Assembly: GCF_947507565.1 (NCBI RefSeq)
Contig: NC_089180.1
Location: 2,852,001-2,916,000 of the forward strand
DNA: 64,000 nucleotides
Direction of reading: 5' to 3'
From: Oscarella lobularis
Taxonomy: Eukaryota > Porifera > Homoscleromorpha > Homosclerophorida > Oscarellidae
The position numbers and the translations under genes were made by a program. How positions within the stretch are numbered: the first letter of the stretch is position 1; every line of letters begins with the position of its first letter. The notes beneath the pieces were generated by a model. The model saw only the letters and a list, made by a program, of their open reading frames with translations. It searched no databases and had not been told where the DNA came from. Of this stretch, positions 10,107 to 20,500 are shown one piece after another.

Positions 10107-10975
10107 GCCACAGGACCTAATTTCTGTTTATAAACATAAACAAGGTACGTGAAAACGTTTTTGTCATAACACCGGCCGTTAGAGCTAAGGGATAATTTGG
10201 GACAATTCGAAGTCCATCCAAAAGACGCTGATTTAGGCAAAGTTTAGTAAAATTCTTGGAAAGCATCCAAGAAAATTAGGAAAATGGTTTATACTACATT
10301 CGACTAGACGCTCCAAATTTAAAAGTTTTGACCATGCCCCCACTCAAAAATGTTTGGCGCGCTTTGCGCGCCAAAATTTTGAATCCCCCATTTCACAGAG
10401 CGGGCTGGCTGTTTTCGTAATATTCCAACGCGTTTCATACCAATTTTGCTCTCTCTTCGAAAAGACTGCCATTTCCGCAGAGACGAGACGTTCGTACGCG
10501 TCTGGGCTTAGAAACTGCATTCGCCTTAAAGAAAAAATAGCGTTTTAAGCCTTCCTTAATTAACTCGGAAAGTTTGCTCAAGGCAGTTCAACGTTCTCCT
10601 TTGATTTTCCAAGCGAATGACGAGTTGCGCAGCAGATGCATCGTAGTAGTCGCCGCGTTTCGCTCGAATTCGGTCACGAATTGCCTCGAAACGAACTTCG
10701 TCCCATCAATCGTTCTATATTACGTGAATCGAACGCCTGTATCTTCGTGCGGCGAAATGAGCGGCGAAAAACAACGAAAAGACGTACCTAACAGCGTTTT
10801 CGTTTCGTCGTGGCCACGTTTTCTTCACCATCTTGTTCGATGCAGGTGCGATATCTGTCGCCTCTCATCCAAATCGTTATGCAATATTTCGTCAAACCGG
10901 AATCGAAATCAGTTTGCCTTTTGACACCTTCTTTTGAAAGAGCCAATGAATACCAACAGCGGAAACCAGCAAGCC
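10107..10975. other. No gene recognised; one perfect 23-nt inverted repeat
   Basis: TTTGGCGCGC-TTT-GCGCGCCAAA lies at 10351-10373. Related GCGCGCTTTGCGCGC occurs near 43986. A plus-strand open frame at 10574-10924 has no recognisable motif. Nothing else supportable. Confidence 0.4.
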
Positions 10976-11035
10976 AATCAGAGCGATGGGCGGGTCATAG
11001 TATATAAGCAGAGCGCGCCTCCCATTTTCTTCATT
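10976..11035 (+). promoter_or_regulatory. Core promoter: GC box and TATA box
   Basis: GGGCGGG at about 10987 is followed by TATATAAG at about 11000. The spacing predicts initiation near 11025-11035, where TTCTTCATTTG gives an initiator-like context. Downstream bases to 11465 have little coding potential: ATG 11050 gives about 33 residues and ATG 11287 about 24. They contain strong hairpins, so the transcript may be non-coding. Confidence 0.45.
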
Positions 11036-11360
11036 TGCGGCTGAGAGTGGATGCGTCGTGGAGCAATCTGCGTCTCGTTCTTGACGAATCGACCCGGGAG
11101 CTTTGGCAAAAGGCAATTCTGGACAGTTGACTCAGCGTGGCCCACGGTATAACGGAGCCTGCAGCAATGAGGGGCTTCGGCCTTGGTCAACGCACTGGGA
11201 TTCGCGATTACTGCGGTCTTATTGTCACTAATGGGCACGACTCACGTTAGGTTCGAGTGAAAAACGGCTGAGAGGGGTGTTAAACCATGGCCTGGTTGCC
11301 GGCACTTTTCTCACCCAAACGGGCAATCAGGTGCAGAAGGATAGACATCGACCTCAAATA

Positions 11361-11433
11361 GCGCGGCTAGCCGCGAAGCTCAAGCGCGACGTCCTCCCAG
11401 GGCGCGCGCGGGCCAAGCCCGTGCGCACCCTGG
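11361..11433 (+). other. Palindrome and 17-bp GC hairpin in a possible transcript
   Basis: CGCGGCTAGCCGCG is a perfect 14-nt palindrome near 11362. At 11397-11433 the arm CCAGGGCGCGCGCGGGC pairs with GCCCGTGCGCACCCTGG around a CAA loop, with one mismatch and one G-U pair. It lies 0.4 kb downstream of the TATA promoter, and a structured RNA is possible. I compared it from memory with U1, U2, U4, U3, 7SL and RNase P RNAs and saw no match. Confidence 0.5.
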
Positions 11434-11439
11434 TGTTCG

Positions 11440-12340
11440 GGTAGGCCAAAGGAAGTCTCCTTGATCTTTGCCTGCCATGCCCTGAAGGCACTGACGAGTA
11501 GCCTGACCGTCCTTTGAAGCGTCATGTCTGTATCGTTTCAAAAGATGATACGGCACAAAGCCAAAAGCGAATCGAATTGCGTTTTTTCGTCTCCTGTCAG
11601 TGGCTTGGAAGCCTGTAATCAGTTGATGAAATGTCTCGATGAAGAAGCAGCAGAACTGAGGGTGTCGTCAAATATATTCTGACTAACCGTCTGTGGTAAA
11701 TGATATACACAGGGAAGCAATCCTTGTTCTGCCATTAAATCGATCCAAAGGTGCAACAGTTTGCAAGTGCGAAGAGCATGGAAGGCTCTTTGCGCTCTCC
11801 CGCGCGCTACAAAAAATTTCGAATACGCGAACCCTCGTCATAAAGGATGGACGAGCGAACGGAAGAAACGATCTTGTCAGCAAGAAAAATTGCTTTCGAT
11901 GATTGACGCTGTGGAGCAATGTCGCTGCTTCTCTAGGACGTGAACACTTTTCCGCCTTCGCCGTAGTTACATTTTCATTAACGAAATCGAGAAGATAATA
12001 ACGACCAGTGACTTCCATCTCCAGCTTTAAGGGTCAGCCAAAATCACGTGATGACGGGAGTTTCATATCCCTCTTTTTCTCTTATATCTCTGATGTATGG
12101 CTATCGTACGCTGCTCGCGGTTAGGTGAGGTAACAATTCGTATTAGAAGCCTGTGTTAGTGCCATCGGGTGAAGAGTACTGGTCTTCTATTTTTGCAGAC
12201 AACGCAAGCTGGCAAGACTGTTCTTACACCTCAGCCCATTCGCTCATGCGTCCAATAGACAAATTGTCTATAAGCAGAATTCTGACAGAATAACACCACT
12301 GCTGATAATAATAAACTGTTCTTACTTGTTTGGCAGTGGC
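11440..12340. other. No recognised gene; second CACGTG promoter module
   Basis: Bases 12043-12075 (TCACGTGATGACGGGAGTTTC, then TATCCCTC) repeat the module at 645-700, again with an ATG shortly after. Open frames at 11683-12018 (minus) and 11693-11902 (plus) overlap each other and show no family motif. Confidence 0.4.
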
Positions 12341-12342
12341 TC

Positions 12343-12686
12343 TCAAGTTGTTTCCGCTGCTACATCTGCCATGGTAACAAGTGCAGTGCGGAGAACAGCT
12401 CTGTTTAGACAGTATCGAATAACCTCGTTTTCAAGTATGCAGTTAATGCCAGTGTCCAGTTTTTTGTCAAGAGCATCGAGTTCTTGGCAGCAGTAACATT
12501 CTCTGTACATGTTTCAATGATTTCACAATTCTCGCACTCAATCCAATCTGTAGAGCTTAATCTTTGGTCAGGGTTGTTTAAAAAGTCAAGGGGATCTTCA
12601 TCTTCAGAATCAACGCTCTCTGACAGCACCCCTTGTTCTGCTAATGGTTCAAAATTGAATAGATGAAGCTCCTGTCCCTGAGATTC
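12343..12686 (-). CDS. P2X7-type intracellular zinc-binding domain protein (one frameshift)
   Basis: An acceptor (tttttgtccgcag) at 12687 opens an exon with an acidic lead (SVDSEDEDPLDFL) and then DWIECENCEII. After a one-base shift near 12510 it continues ECYCCQELDALDKKL, then NEVIRYCLNRAVLRTALV, to TGA 12343-12345. The order W-x2-C-x2-C ... E-C-x-C-C-x-E, followed by CLN-x-x-VL-x-TAL, is that of the cytoplasmic zinc-binding ('ballast') region of P2X7. That region also occurs without the channel in many invertebrate proteins. The receptor part is absent. The frameshift is either a mutation or a sequence error. The gene lies head-to-head with the RecQ-like gene at 13093. Confidence 0.6.
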
Positions 12687-13092
12687 CTGCGGACAAAAAA
12701 TGGCCACGTCTCAAAAGTACGCCAAAAACAGTGCTGCAAGCAGTACTGAGCTGACTAGGGTATGGGGCTACTGTGTAGAAGGGAACGCGTCAATTGGGTT
12801 GCTTACTCAAAGCGGCTAGCATCTTCAGAGATGCTAGGAACATCAATTTTTTCTCGGAACGTGCCGCTGAAAATAGCCTCGCGTGGCTAGGCCCTTTTCC
12901 CTGATGTCCCGGATACTCCGAGAGGGGAATAGGAATTTAACGCAGTTAAATGTTGTTGATATCTATTGGACCGACGCGCCTACGATAATGCTGGGTGGGG
13001 GCGGGGGCTAATCAGTCCGTCTACTACAGCGCCAGTGAGAAGGTGGCTATCGTGGTTCTCTCTTCGTCATATTCAGTCACTCTCACTTTGCT

Positions 13093-14232
13093 ATGGACGC
13101 CGCGGACGACGTAGAAGATGGTGCCAATGCGCAGGCAGGCGCTCAAGCTCAAGCTCAACCTCCCCAGGCAGTGGCGCTCGTCGCCCTGGAGCAATCGATC
13201 GCGCGGTCAGTCGAGGCGATTGCTATTGATGAAGCGCACTGTGTGGCGGAATGGTAATCCGTCAGTACTTATTGAGGTTTAATTCTTATGTTCCTACATC
13301 TTTTAGGGGTTATGGTTTCAGAAAGGACTTCTGCAAGCTAAAGTGCTTACGGCAGCACTCAGACTGTCCCGTGATGATTCTGACTGCAACAGCCACACGC
13401 GCTTCGATGAAAGTTATCTGCACAAGAGTTGGAGTTGCAGATCCAATTTACCTATTAAAATCAATAAATCGACCAAATGTTTACTTCTCGTTCCTTCCTA
13501 TGAAGAGAACTCACGAGGTTTGAACGTGGTCACTGTATTTTCTGTTCGTCTCATAATGGGTTTTCAGCTGTCACTGAAGCCAATCATAGATGCCACGGAA
13601 AAGGAGGAAAATAATAAAACAGTTCAAACAAAGGACATGGCAGCCTATCTCTGGTCACTGCTTCGTCATGCAGTAGCCATCCATCATTCATCACTGAAGG
13701 CAGAAACAAGACGGAAAGCTGCAGATGACTTTAGAACTGGACGGAAGTGTGTTATTGTCGCCACAATTGGATTTGGAATGGACAGATTATATTTCTTAAC
13801 ACATTTGGATGAAGAACTATCTCTTCTCAGGGTATTGACATACCAGACGTCCGTTCAGTAGTATGCTATGGGCTTCTGGCTTTTGTTGAACTTCTGTTTT
13901 AGGTAAAAACATTTCCATTCACTCGTGGGCCGGAAGGACTTTCACAGGCTGATCTTTATCAGATGTTTGGGAGAGCTGGACGGGACGGACAGCCTGCAAC
14001 AGGCATTGTACTGTACAGGCCAGCTTCTGTCAAGGGAAAAGTTGACAAGAATGTGACATCACTCCTAACAAGCAAGCAGTGCATTAGGAGAAGTTTCTGC
14101 CGCTTTTTGGACTCGCCGTATGATGAGGACACGCAGAAGAACTTCCAGTGCTGCCGCTACTGCGAGTATGATCCCGCTGACCCGTACAAGTTCTTCGTTT
14201 ATGGGAACAATGATATGACGCGCGAATTCTGA
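13093..14232 (+). CDS. RecQ-like SF2 helicase lacking the Walker A half
   Basis: Exons are 13093-13253, 13307-13517, 13568-13780, 13831-13857 and 13903-14232. The short N-terminus (Ala/Gln-rich) runs straight into IAIDEAHCVAEW (motif II), then GYGFRKDF, ILTATATR (motif III), HHSSL...FRTGRKCVIVATIGFGM (motifs IV/V), GIDIPDV and FGRAGRDG (motif VI). A Cys-rich tail follows (CIRRSFCRF, FQCCRYCEY), as in the RecQ zinc-binding segment. Motifs 0, I and Ia are missing, so ATP hydrolysis is unlikely unless an upstream exon was missed. The intron after GFGM starts GA rather than GT. The exon 4/5 junction is not certain. It could be a host gene or transposon-carried. Confidence 0.7.
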
Positions 14233-14479
14233 CTCCGAAATTTCAAAGGACACAGGCGGTACTGCCGATCTTGCACAAGTCCAGCCAAGCGCTAACACTT
14301 CACGCAGTTTTGAACCCATTGCTCAGGACCAGATGAAAGACACTTGTATATTACGTTATGTTAAGGTGTATAAAAAAGGCATTCATCAAAATCGGCAGCA
14401 GCCATTAATTAACAAGCCTGAACACATTCATTGCGTTAAGTAGTGCATATTCTGGAGCGAACTTTTTCTTTTCCTTTTC

Positions 14480-14815
14480 CTACTTTTGTACGTCTTCCTC
14501 TTCCTCCTTATGCTTCTTTTCCTCCTTATGCTTCTTTTCCTCCTTAGTCTTCTCTTCCTTCTCTTCCTCCTTTTGCATCATTAGCTTTTGCTGGCGACGC
14601 TGGCCACCGCCCTGAATGTCGTCGATGACGGAGGCCAGAATTTCTACAGCTCCGCCGCTTGGGCGAAGGAATCGCCATGGCGGGATCACTAAATCACGGG
14701 ATCACGGCCGCGACCGCGGTTGACGTTGTCGTCTTCGCCGCCCCCGCGGCCGCGCCCAGCGCCGCCCGTTCCTTCGGTCGCTTTTGCAGGTGAGGACATT
14801 TTTGCGCGCTATGAC
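14480..14815 (-). CDS. Low-complexity protein candidate (Gly/Arg then Lys/Glu-rich)
   Basis: ATG at about 14801 starts an MSSPAKATEGTG peptide rich in Gly and Arg that stops at about 14691. Overlapping it in another frame, a segment with ILASVIDDIQGGGQRRQQKL leads into Glu/Lys repeats (KEEKKHKEEKKHKEEEE) to 14480. The two parts may be one protein split by a frameshift around GTGATTTAGTGATCCC, where GTGAT(C/T) is duplicated. No function can be assigned. Confidence 0.3.
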
Positions 14816-15296
14816 AATAGACATCTATACGTGACGTATCAATAAAAAGTTTAGGCACGTGTTTTATTTATTGATTTAAAACGGTAACAGCGGTAGGAGG
14901 CTCCTTATGATGGCTATCCAAGCCATCATTATCTTGTATAATATGATAATAGACCGACTATATATAGACTTTAGATCCTAAATTAATTTGCTTAGTTTAC
15001 TGGCGCATGTGCAACATACGCAGTAACTCGCGCATGAACCGGACTCGCGGTCTACGTAACGAAGCATTCTCATGTTTGCTGTGAAACGTAAAATTCGAAC
15101 TTTTGGCCGCCTGCTTAATATACTCGCACTCCCTTTGGCCACCTCGTTGGTATTGGTTTCTTTTGGTAGCCATTGTCTAACGCCTCTCGTGAGTATTAGA
15201 GGCAAACCTCCCACGAGTGCGCGTCGTTAATTAATTGGTTTGAATGTCTTGTCGGAATTTGTCTAATGTCTAGATAGCCTTTTTGTTTCGAAGTCG

Positions 15297-15500
15297 GAAG
15301 ATACTGCCTTTACCTGGTAGAGATTTCAAACTCCCGTTCGATATACTCTCCAAACTTTAATAACACACTTGAACGATGTGTGAAGATTTCTAAATAGGTC
15401 AATTCTTCAACAGTAACCACACTTTTCCGTTGCTTCATGATGTACCACAGATGTTCAATTGGATTGAGATCCGGACTTTGGGCAGGCTTAGCCACTTCTA
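15297..15500 (-). pseudogene. Tc1/mariner transposase C-terminal fragment (copy 1)
   Basis: The frame reads KPAQSPDLNPIEHLWYIMKQ, which carries the last catalytic Asp/Glu region typical of Tc1, then KSVVTVEELT. The same DNA, about 85% similar by eye, recurs at 44410-44620 with the same orientation and the same 3' limit (CTACCAGGTAAA). The catalytic N-terminal two thirds are absent. Confidence 0.8.
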
Positions 15501-15629
15501 AGCTTTTGTCATCTTTAGCAGTTGTGAAACTGCTGAGGTCGACTGTGAATTTAAGAATGTCTCCTTCCTGATAGGGACGCTCAGTTCGATTTCCAGGCTG
15601 CAGTAATACCTTCAGAATTTCCCCAGTGC
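15497..15629 (-). CDS. Possible FKBP8-like exon next to the Tc1 fragment
   Basis: After an acceptor (tttttgttgatctag) the frame reads TGEILKVLLQPGNRTERPYQ, EGDILKFTVDL and KDDKSLE. The block resembles the start of the FKBP domain in FKBP8-type proteins (G-x-L-K-x-x-L-x-P-G ... P-x-x-G-D). At GAA|gtggct a donor is possible. The open frame also runs on without a stop into the Tc1 fragment, so either the transposon lies in the next intron or the two are fused. Only one exon is visible. Confidence 0.3.
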
Positions 15630-15659
15630 CTAGATCAACAAAAATTAGACTCACTTATG

Positions 15660-17220
15660 GCAGCACTATCGTAATTTACTAGTAAAGTATTGGTTTACTT
15701 TAGTAAAGAACGCGTAAAAAAATCGGTTTTGACTGGTGCTTTACCAAAGCAACGGCAAAATGTACCTTTTAATTGCATAATGGTTGTCATACACTAGACA
15801 GTCCATATAACAAAATGTTCGAGTGCATATGTCAATAAGGGAGCATAAAAAGGGGCCCCGCTGTCAAGAAACCAAGTTTTGGCTTCCTGGCACTTTCCCA
15901 ACGACATACAAACGCTTCATTCTGTGCGTTCTAGTCTTGGGGCACAGAAAATAGCCAAAGAATTCAATAACTTGGTCTGAAGCACAACGACGCTCCGTAA
16001 GGGCATGATGGCCTCTCAATAAAAGGGTCTCATTACGCAATCGCTCTTAGGAACTAGCACAAAACGGCATCAAAGTGAGCAACACTAGCAGTTTAAACAG
16101 CACAGACGTCGCTATCATAGCTGGTTAGACGTGTATTCCTGTGTTTGATTATACGGGCTATGTCCAAGCAGACGATTTCAAGAGATTCTCACTCTCTTGC
16201 GCGCGCTAAAATCGAAAAGATTACTGCTGTTAGGCTGCCCAGTATATTCTTTTTTTAAAATGACAAGTTCGTATTCACGAGCATGGATTTTAGACGCAAA
16301 AGCTTATACGTACTATAGGTGCAGCTTAGAGAGAAAACTTGAATTAAAACGGGCACTTTTTAAACAAATCATATATATAAATATAACTTATAAAGGTTGC
16401 CATTATATAAACTTATACTGTATTTTCTGCATGGTTTAGAGCTTGCTCTTTTTCTGGTTTACCAGTTTTCTCCTAAGCTGGAAATATTAAAGAATTTGCT
16501 AAAGACATCAGGAAATATCAATTCTAGACGTCGTCATAATGCTGCCTGGTATCGTGAAAAATTTTGTAAGAGACACAACGGAAATGAAATACAAAGCACG
16601 GATTTGTTATTTACAAAATCTGACGCTAACTGGCATCGCTGTATTGATGTCAGCAACGGTGGAGATACCGTCGAGCCGCCAAAAATATCATTGCGGACAA
16701 TTTATTGTTCCGAGCAATTGATCGCAGAGACATTTCTATGAGTCTCGTTCGCGTGTTGTCAAAAGGGCGTTCAATTATGGGCGAGTTTGTGATTAGCAGA
16801 CTTAATGGGTATTTAATTAGAGCATGAGGGCGTTTGGGTCTGCGTCCCGCCCTTCCTCAAAATGACATCAAGCACCCCGTGCTTTTGATAAACAGACATT
16901 GAGCCAAGCAAGAGTGGCTCAATGCTAGTTTGAACAGGCCCTCCCCGAGTACGGATCGATCAATCTTTTGGTACCACCGCGCCGGGAGACTACGGTATTA
17001 GAGGCCGTCTCTCTTCCAGGAGGGTACCGGTGGGGTGGCTGATGACGTCGTGGCTCGCCCGACACTTTTTGGAACGAGTGGCCATTGCTTTTGCGGTGGC
17101 TGCCTTGGGCTACGAAGCGTATAAAACTCCGCGCTTTAATATCCAAGAAACACTAAACACAAGAAAAAAAGGAAACAAAAAGAAACACACACAAACAGAC
17201 AAAAAAACAGGTCAATCCCT
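15660..17220. other. No gene recognised
   Basis: The stretch contains short plus-strand frames at 16197-16439 and 16397-16741 and a mixed-frame Gly/Cys stretch near 17030-17110. I could not assign any to a family. Two fragments, near 15860-16040 and 16840-17110, look repeat-like. Confidence 0.3.
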
Positions 17221-17227
17221 GTTTAAT

Positions 17228-17704
17228 TTAGCACCTGACTGAGGTGTCAACAGAGCTAACAGATACACAAACAGAGGAATGGAGAACAATACACTTAACT
17301 TTACGAAGAAGAATACGAGCATTCTCGCGCTGGAGACAAACCGCCATATAACGTCGCCAGTACGCGAGAAAACTATTTTTGTCATTAAAAAAGTCGATCG
17401 ATGGGCGTTCTGCTACTTGCTGGAGGATGCGTAGCGCATTCGGACTCCAGCGAACAAAGACTTCCATCAGAAGCGGCTCAAAGAGGTAGCCTAACTTGTT
17501 TGCCTCTTCCCGAAACTTCTTGATCTTATAGTTATCTCGCTGGGATGCTGCTTGGCCGGCATTCTTTGCACTCTGCGGCAAGACGGTTGACGCTTGAGGG
17601 TGCGCGATGCTTACGTCAAGAAGCAGCTTCTTAACGTCGTTAAAATTGAAGACACCAATGTCCGGCCGCCTATTACTGTTGTCAAATTGGTGTTCTCTCT
17701 CCAA
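17228..17704 (-). pseudogene. Retroelement C-terminal nuclease-like region, 158 codons open
   Basis: The frame reads RRPDIGVFNF, KKLLLDVSIAHPQ, a spacer with NAGQAASQRDNYKIKKFREE, KLGYLFEPLLMEVF, RPSIDFFNDKNSFLAYW and CLQRENARIL. R-P-D followed by L-D-V-(S/T) is the usual start of the restriction-like endonuclease of some non-LTR-type elements. The reverse transcriptase is missing upstream, where a (TTTA)n tract begins instead. The open frame without stops suggests a fairly young fragment. A decayed relative lies at 2700-3010. Confidence 0.6.
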
Positions 17705-17734
17705 GTCGCATACATTAATTTCAAGCCGAAAGGC

Positions 17735-17774
17735 ATTTATTGCTATTTATTTATTTATTTATTTATTTATTGCT
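17735..17774 (+). repeat. (TTTA)n microsatellite
   Basis: ATTTATTTATTTATTTATTTAT at the 5' side (minus sense) of the retroelement fragment. Confidence 0.8.
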
Positions 17775-17779
17775 ATATT

Positions 17780-19050
17780 AATTAAAGTATCATAACGTCG
17801 TTATCAGGGGTGTCGTGATCAGATATAACTTTAAATTTCACCAAATACGTTTCCGCTTTCACGTCATTTTCAATGAGAAACGACTAAAGCAAAAATTCGC
17901 CAAGATTTGTCATAAACAGATACAGAAGGAGGGAGTAAAGTTACGATGGCACTTCTGCTAGTTGTTCTACCTTTCATTAACATAAAGGGACCAGCACGAA
18001 AACTTCTGCTGGAAATGAAAGGTACTCGTTCTGTATGTTACGAGAACAACCGGATTTTTGAAGATCGGTTTACAACATTAAAAACTGCCGGACAAAAGTT
18101 AAAAAGATGCGGAAAAGTTGACGACGGGGAGAAAAAAACGCAAACTGCAGACGAGCAGTAAAGTCGAGCTTTGAGCACAAAAGGGCCTTGACCAATTATA
18201 TCGAGCATAATAGGTGGCCACGACGGATTTCTCAATCGTCGTGCCGCTCAAGAAAATCAGACGCGGAAGTCGACGCGATATCGTTTGCGATGGATCCAAA
18301 AATGATTAATGCAAGCACTGAGCGGATGACTGAGATTATATTTGTCAATTGAGGAACATAAGAAAGTAATGAGGTTTATATGCTAACCATAACCCTACCC
18401 GCTAACCCTTCCCACTAACCCTTTTCCCAAAACAACAGTCCGGTCAGACACTTGTTCACCCGGTTTGTTACAGTTTTTCAGTCCCGCAAGCCAGCACAGA
18501 CATTTCGTATCTTCAAAATTAAGTGGAAGATTAAGTTAAAACCGCTCTAGAGGAAGACGTGGTCCAATTTCACAAAAGGGTTATTCGCCGAGTCAAAACG
18601 CCTACCGTAAAACTCCTAAGACGCTTCAAAGCTTCTTCAAGTTGCAGCGCTGATTGTTCAAGGTACTGAGGACATGCAACTTTCGGGATATCGTTTGGAA
18701 TCAGCGAAATTGTTGTCTTTAAAACAAATGAATAAGACGATGAAGCGATTTCTATTTAAACCCTTCTTTCAATTTTGCACGACTCCTTCTGTATGATGGA
18801 TCACGAGTCTTCTATTCAGGAAAAAGTAGAGCTTCGGAGTCGCAAAATCGATCATGAATCATACGTAACTTCCAGACCGACACGAACGCCACGCATCCTT
18901 CGAATCTTAGCTTTATCGAGTGCCTCGCTATCCAGTGCAAATGTGTCTCCTGCAGTCATTCTTTTGCCTCATTTTAGCAGTCCTTTGCACATTGCTCCAA
19001 TTGTTGCTGTTTCCGGGAACAATTCTTCCCATTTCAATATCATTTCAGAA
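17780..19050. other. No gene recognised; degenerate CTAACCC cluster
   Basis: At 18379-18423, CTAACC-type words occur four times (CTAACCATAACCCTACCC, CTAACCCTTCCC, CTAACCCTTTT), resembling a worn telomeric tract. The rest shows no convincing open frame. Confidence 0.35.
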
Positions 19051-19052
19051 GC

Positions 19053-19686
19053 TTGATCTTTGCACTTTCTGTTGTCATTCTCGCTATCGGTCCGTTCGGC
19101 GTCCGCATGTCCAACGGTTTGCCCTTCGACTCGGACGCGGCCAAGAAATCGATCGATCGTGTTCTGGCCCTCTTCGCGGCCAAATGCGTTGGCGAAACCA
19201 ACGTCTACGAGCGCTATCTATTTTTGGATCGTCGCCAGGGCGCTTCTGAAGATTTTGAGGAGTATCTTACGGATCTAAAGGCCACCGTGCGTCGCTGCGA
19301 TTACGGCTCTAATGAAGATGCCCTCCTTCGCGATCGCATCGTTCACGGCATCGTGCGCGAATCCGTGCGAAAGCGGCTGCTGTCAAAGAAGGATCTCACG
19401 CTCGAGAAGTGCGTCGCACTTTGCCGTGGCGAAGACCACAAGCCAAGCGCCGACGATGCGCCGTGTTTCGAATCCGAAGCAGACAGTGGACGACGAGCTT
19501 CATGTCGTGCGCTCATCGTCTCGCGGCGCCGCGACGCGCAGCACACCGGCTGCGAATGCTCCCAAGAACGCCCCTTCGGCGAGAAAGAATGAAACTGATA
19601 ACTCCCCCCGCAACACTACGTCTCGACCGCGACGCATTGACTGCCACTACTGTGGTCTAAACCATATCTATGGATGCAAGCACTGA
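19053..19686 (+). pseudogene. LTR-retrotransposon gag remnant with a zinc knuckle
   Basis: The frame from 19053 contains a capsid-like segment: DSDAAKKSIDRVLALFAAKC, NVYERYLFL, EYLTDLKATVRRCDYG, RDRIVHGI and RKRLL. Such segments are common in animal Ty3/gypsy gag. Near 19480 the useful frame shifts, giving a Ser/Arg/Asn-rich linker and DCHYCGLNHIYGCKH, the start of a CCHC knuckle, before TGA 19684-19686. No protease or reverse transcriptase follows. Gag assembles the particle and binds RNA. This copy is broken by the frameshift and truncation. Confidence 0.65.
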
Positions 19687-19689
19687 GCT

Positions 19690-20500
19690 CAGCACACGTC
19701 TTGTTTATAGTGTAGCCTACAAACACTTTAATTAACAAATCGCTAACGAAAGATACGTTTGCCGGGCCTTAGTTTACATACGGACTCAAACATATGCATT
19801 CAAACATTATGTTATATCGACTGTCTAGTGGATGACATAACAATTTCAAAAATTTAATTAAACCAGGCGATGAGGTCAAAACGTTGTACACGAACGGCGA
19901 TCATCTGACAATCATCGTCGATATCAACTTAGTTGTGGCAATACCTTCTATTAGTCACTTTCTGACAGGGCCAAATAACAGTTATAGAAGATGTCGGAGA
20001 ATGACTGGCAAGTGTTTTTCAGCGCCTCGCCATATTGTCGCTTTTTGATTTTCCTCGCACGCCTCTGACTTCAAGCAACTCGCGAGCCTTCATCGAATGC
20101 CGCCAGGAGAATGAGTTGGCACCGTTCCGCGACCTGGTGCTGGGCTCGCCGCGCGCACGGAAGGAAGTGCCCAACATCATAGCGTGCGTACGCCAACGTG
20201 CGGTGCACGAAATTTCCGGAGGACGCGCTTCCGCAGCTGGCATATCAACGCATTGTTGTGTGCCCCGCGGAACCGCGCGGAGGTTTTGGTTGGCGCAACG
20301 ACAAGTGGTTTCGCAGATCAACGGTGGCAAACACATGCAGTCAATAATGGTCTCGCGCCGACGGAAACATTCTCGGGGATGTTTTCTACAACCGCGAATC
20401 GTCTGCAAGATGCGATGGTCCGATCCGCCCACTAGCGGGCGGCAGCGCAACGGCAACGGAAAGAGCAGCGACAGGAGGAGCGGTCACATCAGCAAAATGA
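19690..20500. other. No convincing gene; long overlapping GC-rich frames
   Basis: Both strands are open between about 20020 and 20456. None of these frames shows a family motif. The plus frame merges into the transposase-like segment below. Confidence 0.3.

Noticed and set aside
18379-18423. Telomere or chromosome end
   Set aside because: Only about four worn CTAACC-type words, with ordinary sequence on both sides.
19312-19686. Separate gene in the second frame of the gag remnant
   Set aside because: It is the frameshifted 3' part of the same gag, carrying its zinc knuckle.
20019-20456. Minus-strand 145-codon protein rich in Arg and Cys
   Set aside because: It overlaps an equally open plus frame in GC-rich DNA, has no motif and no splice context.
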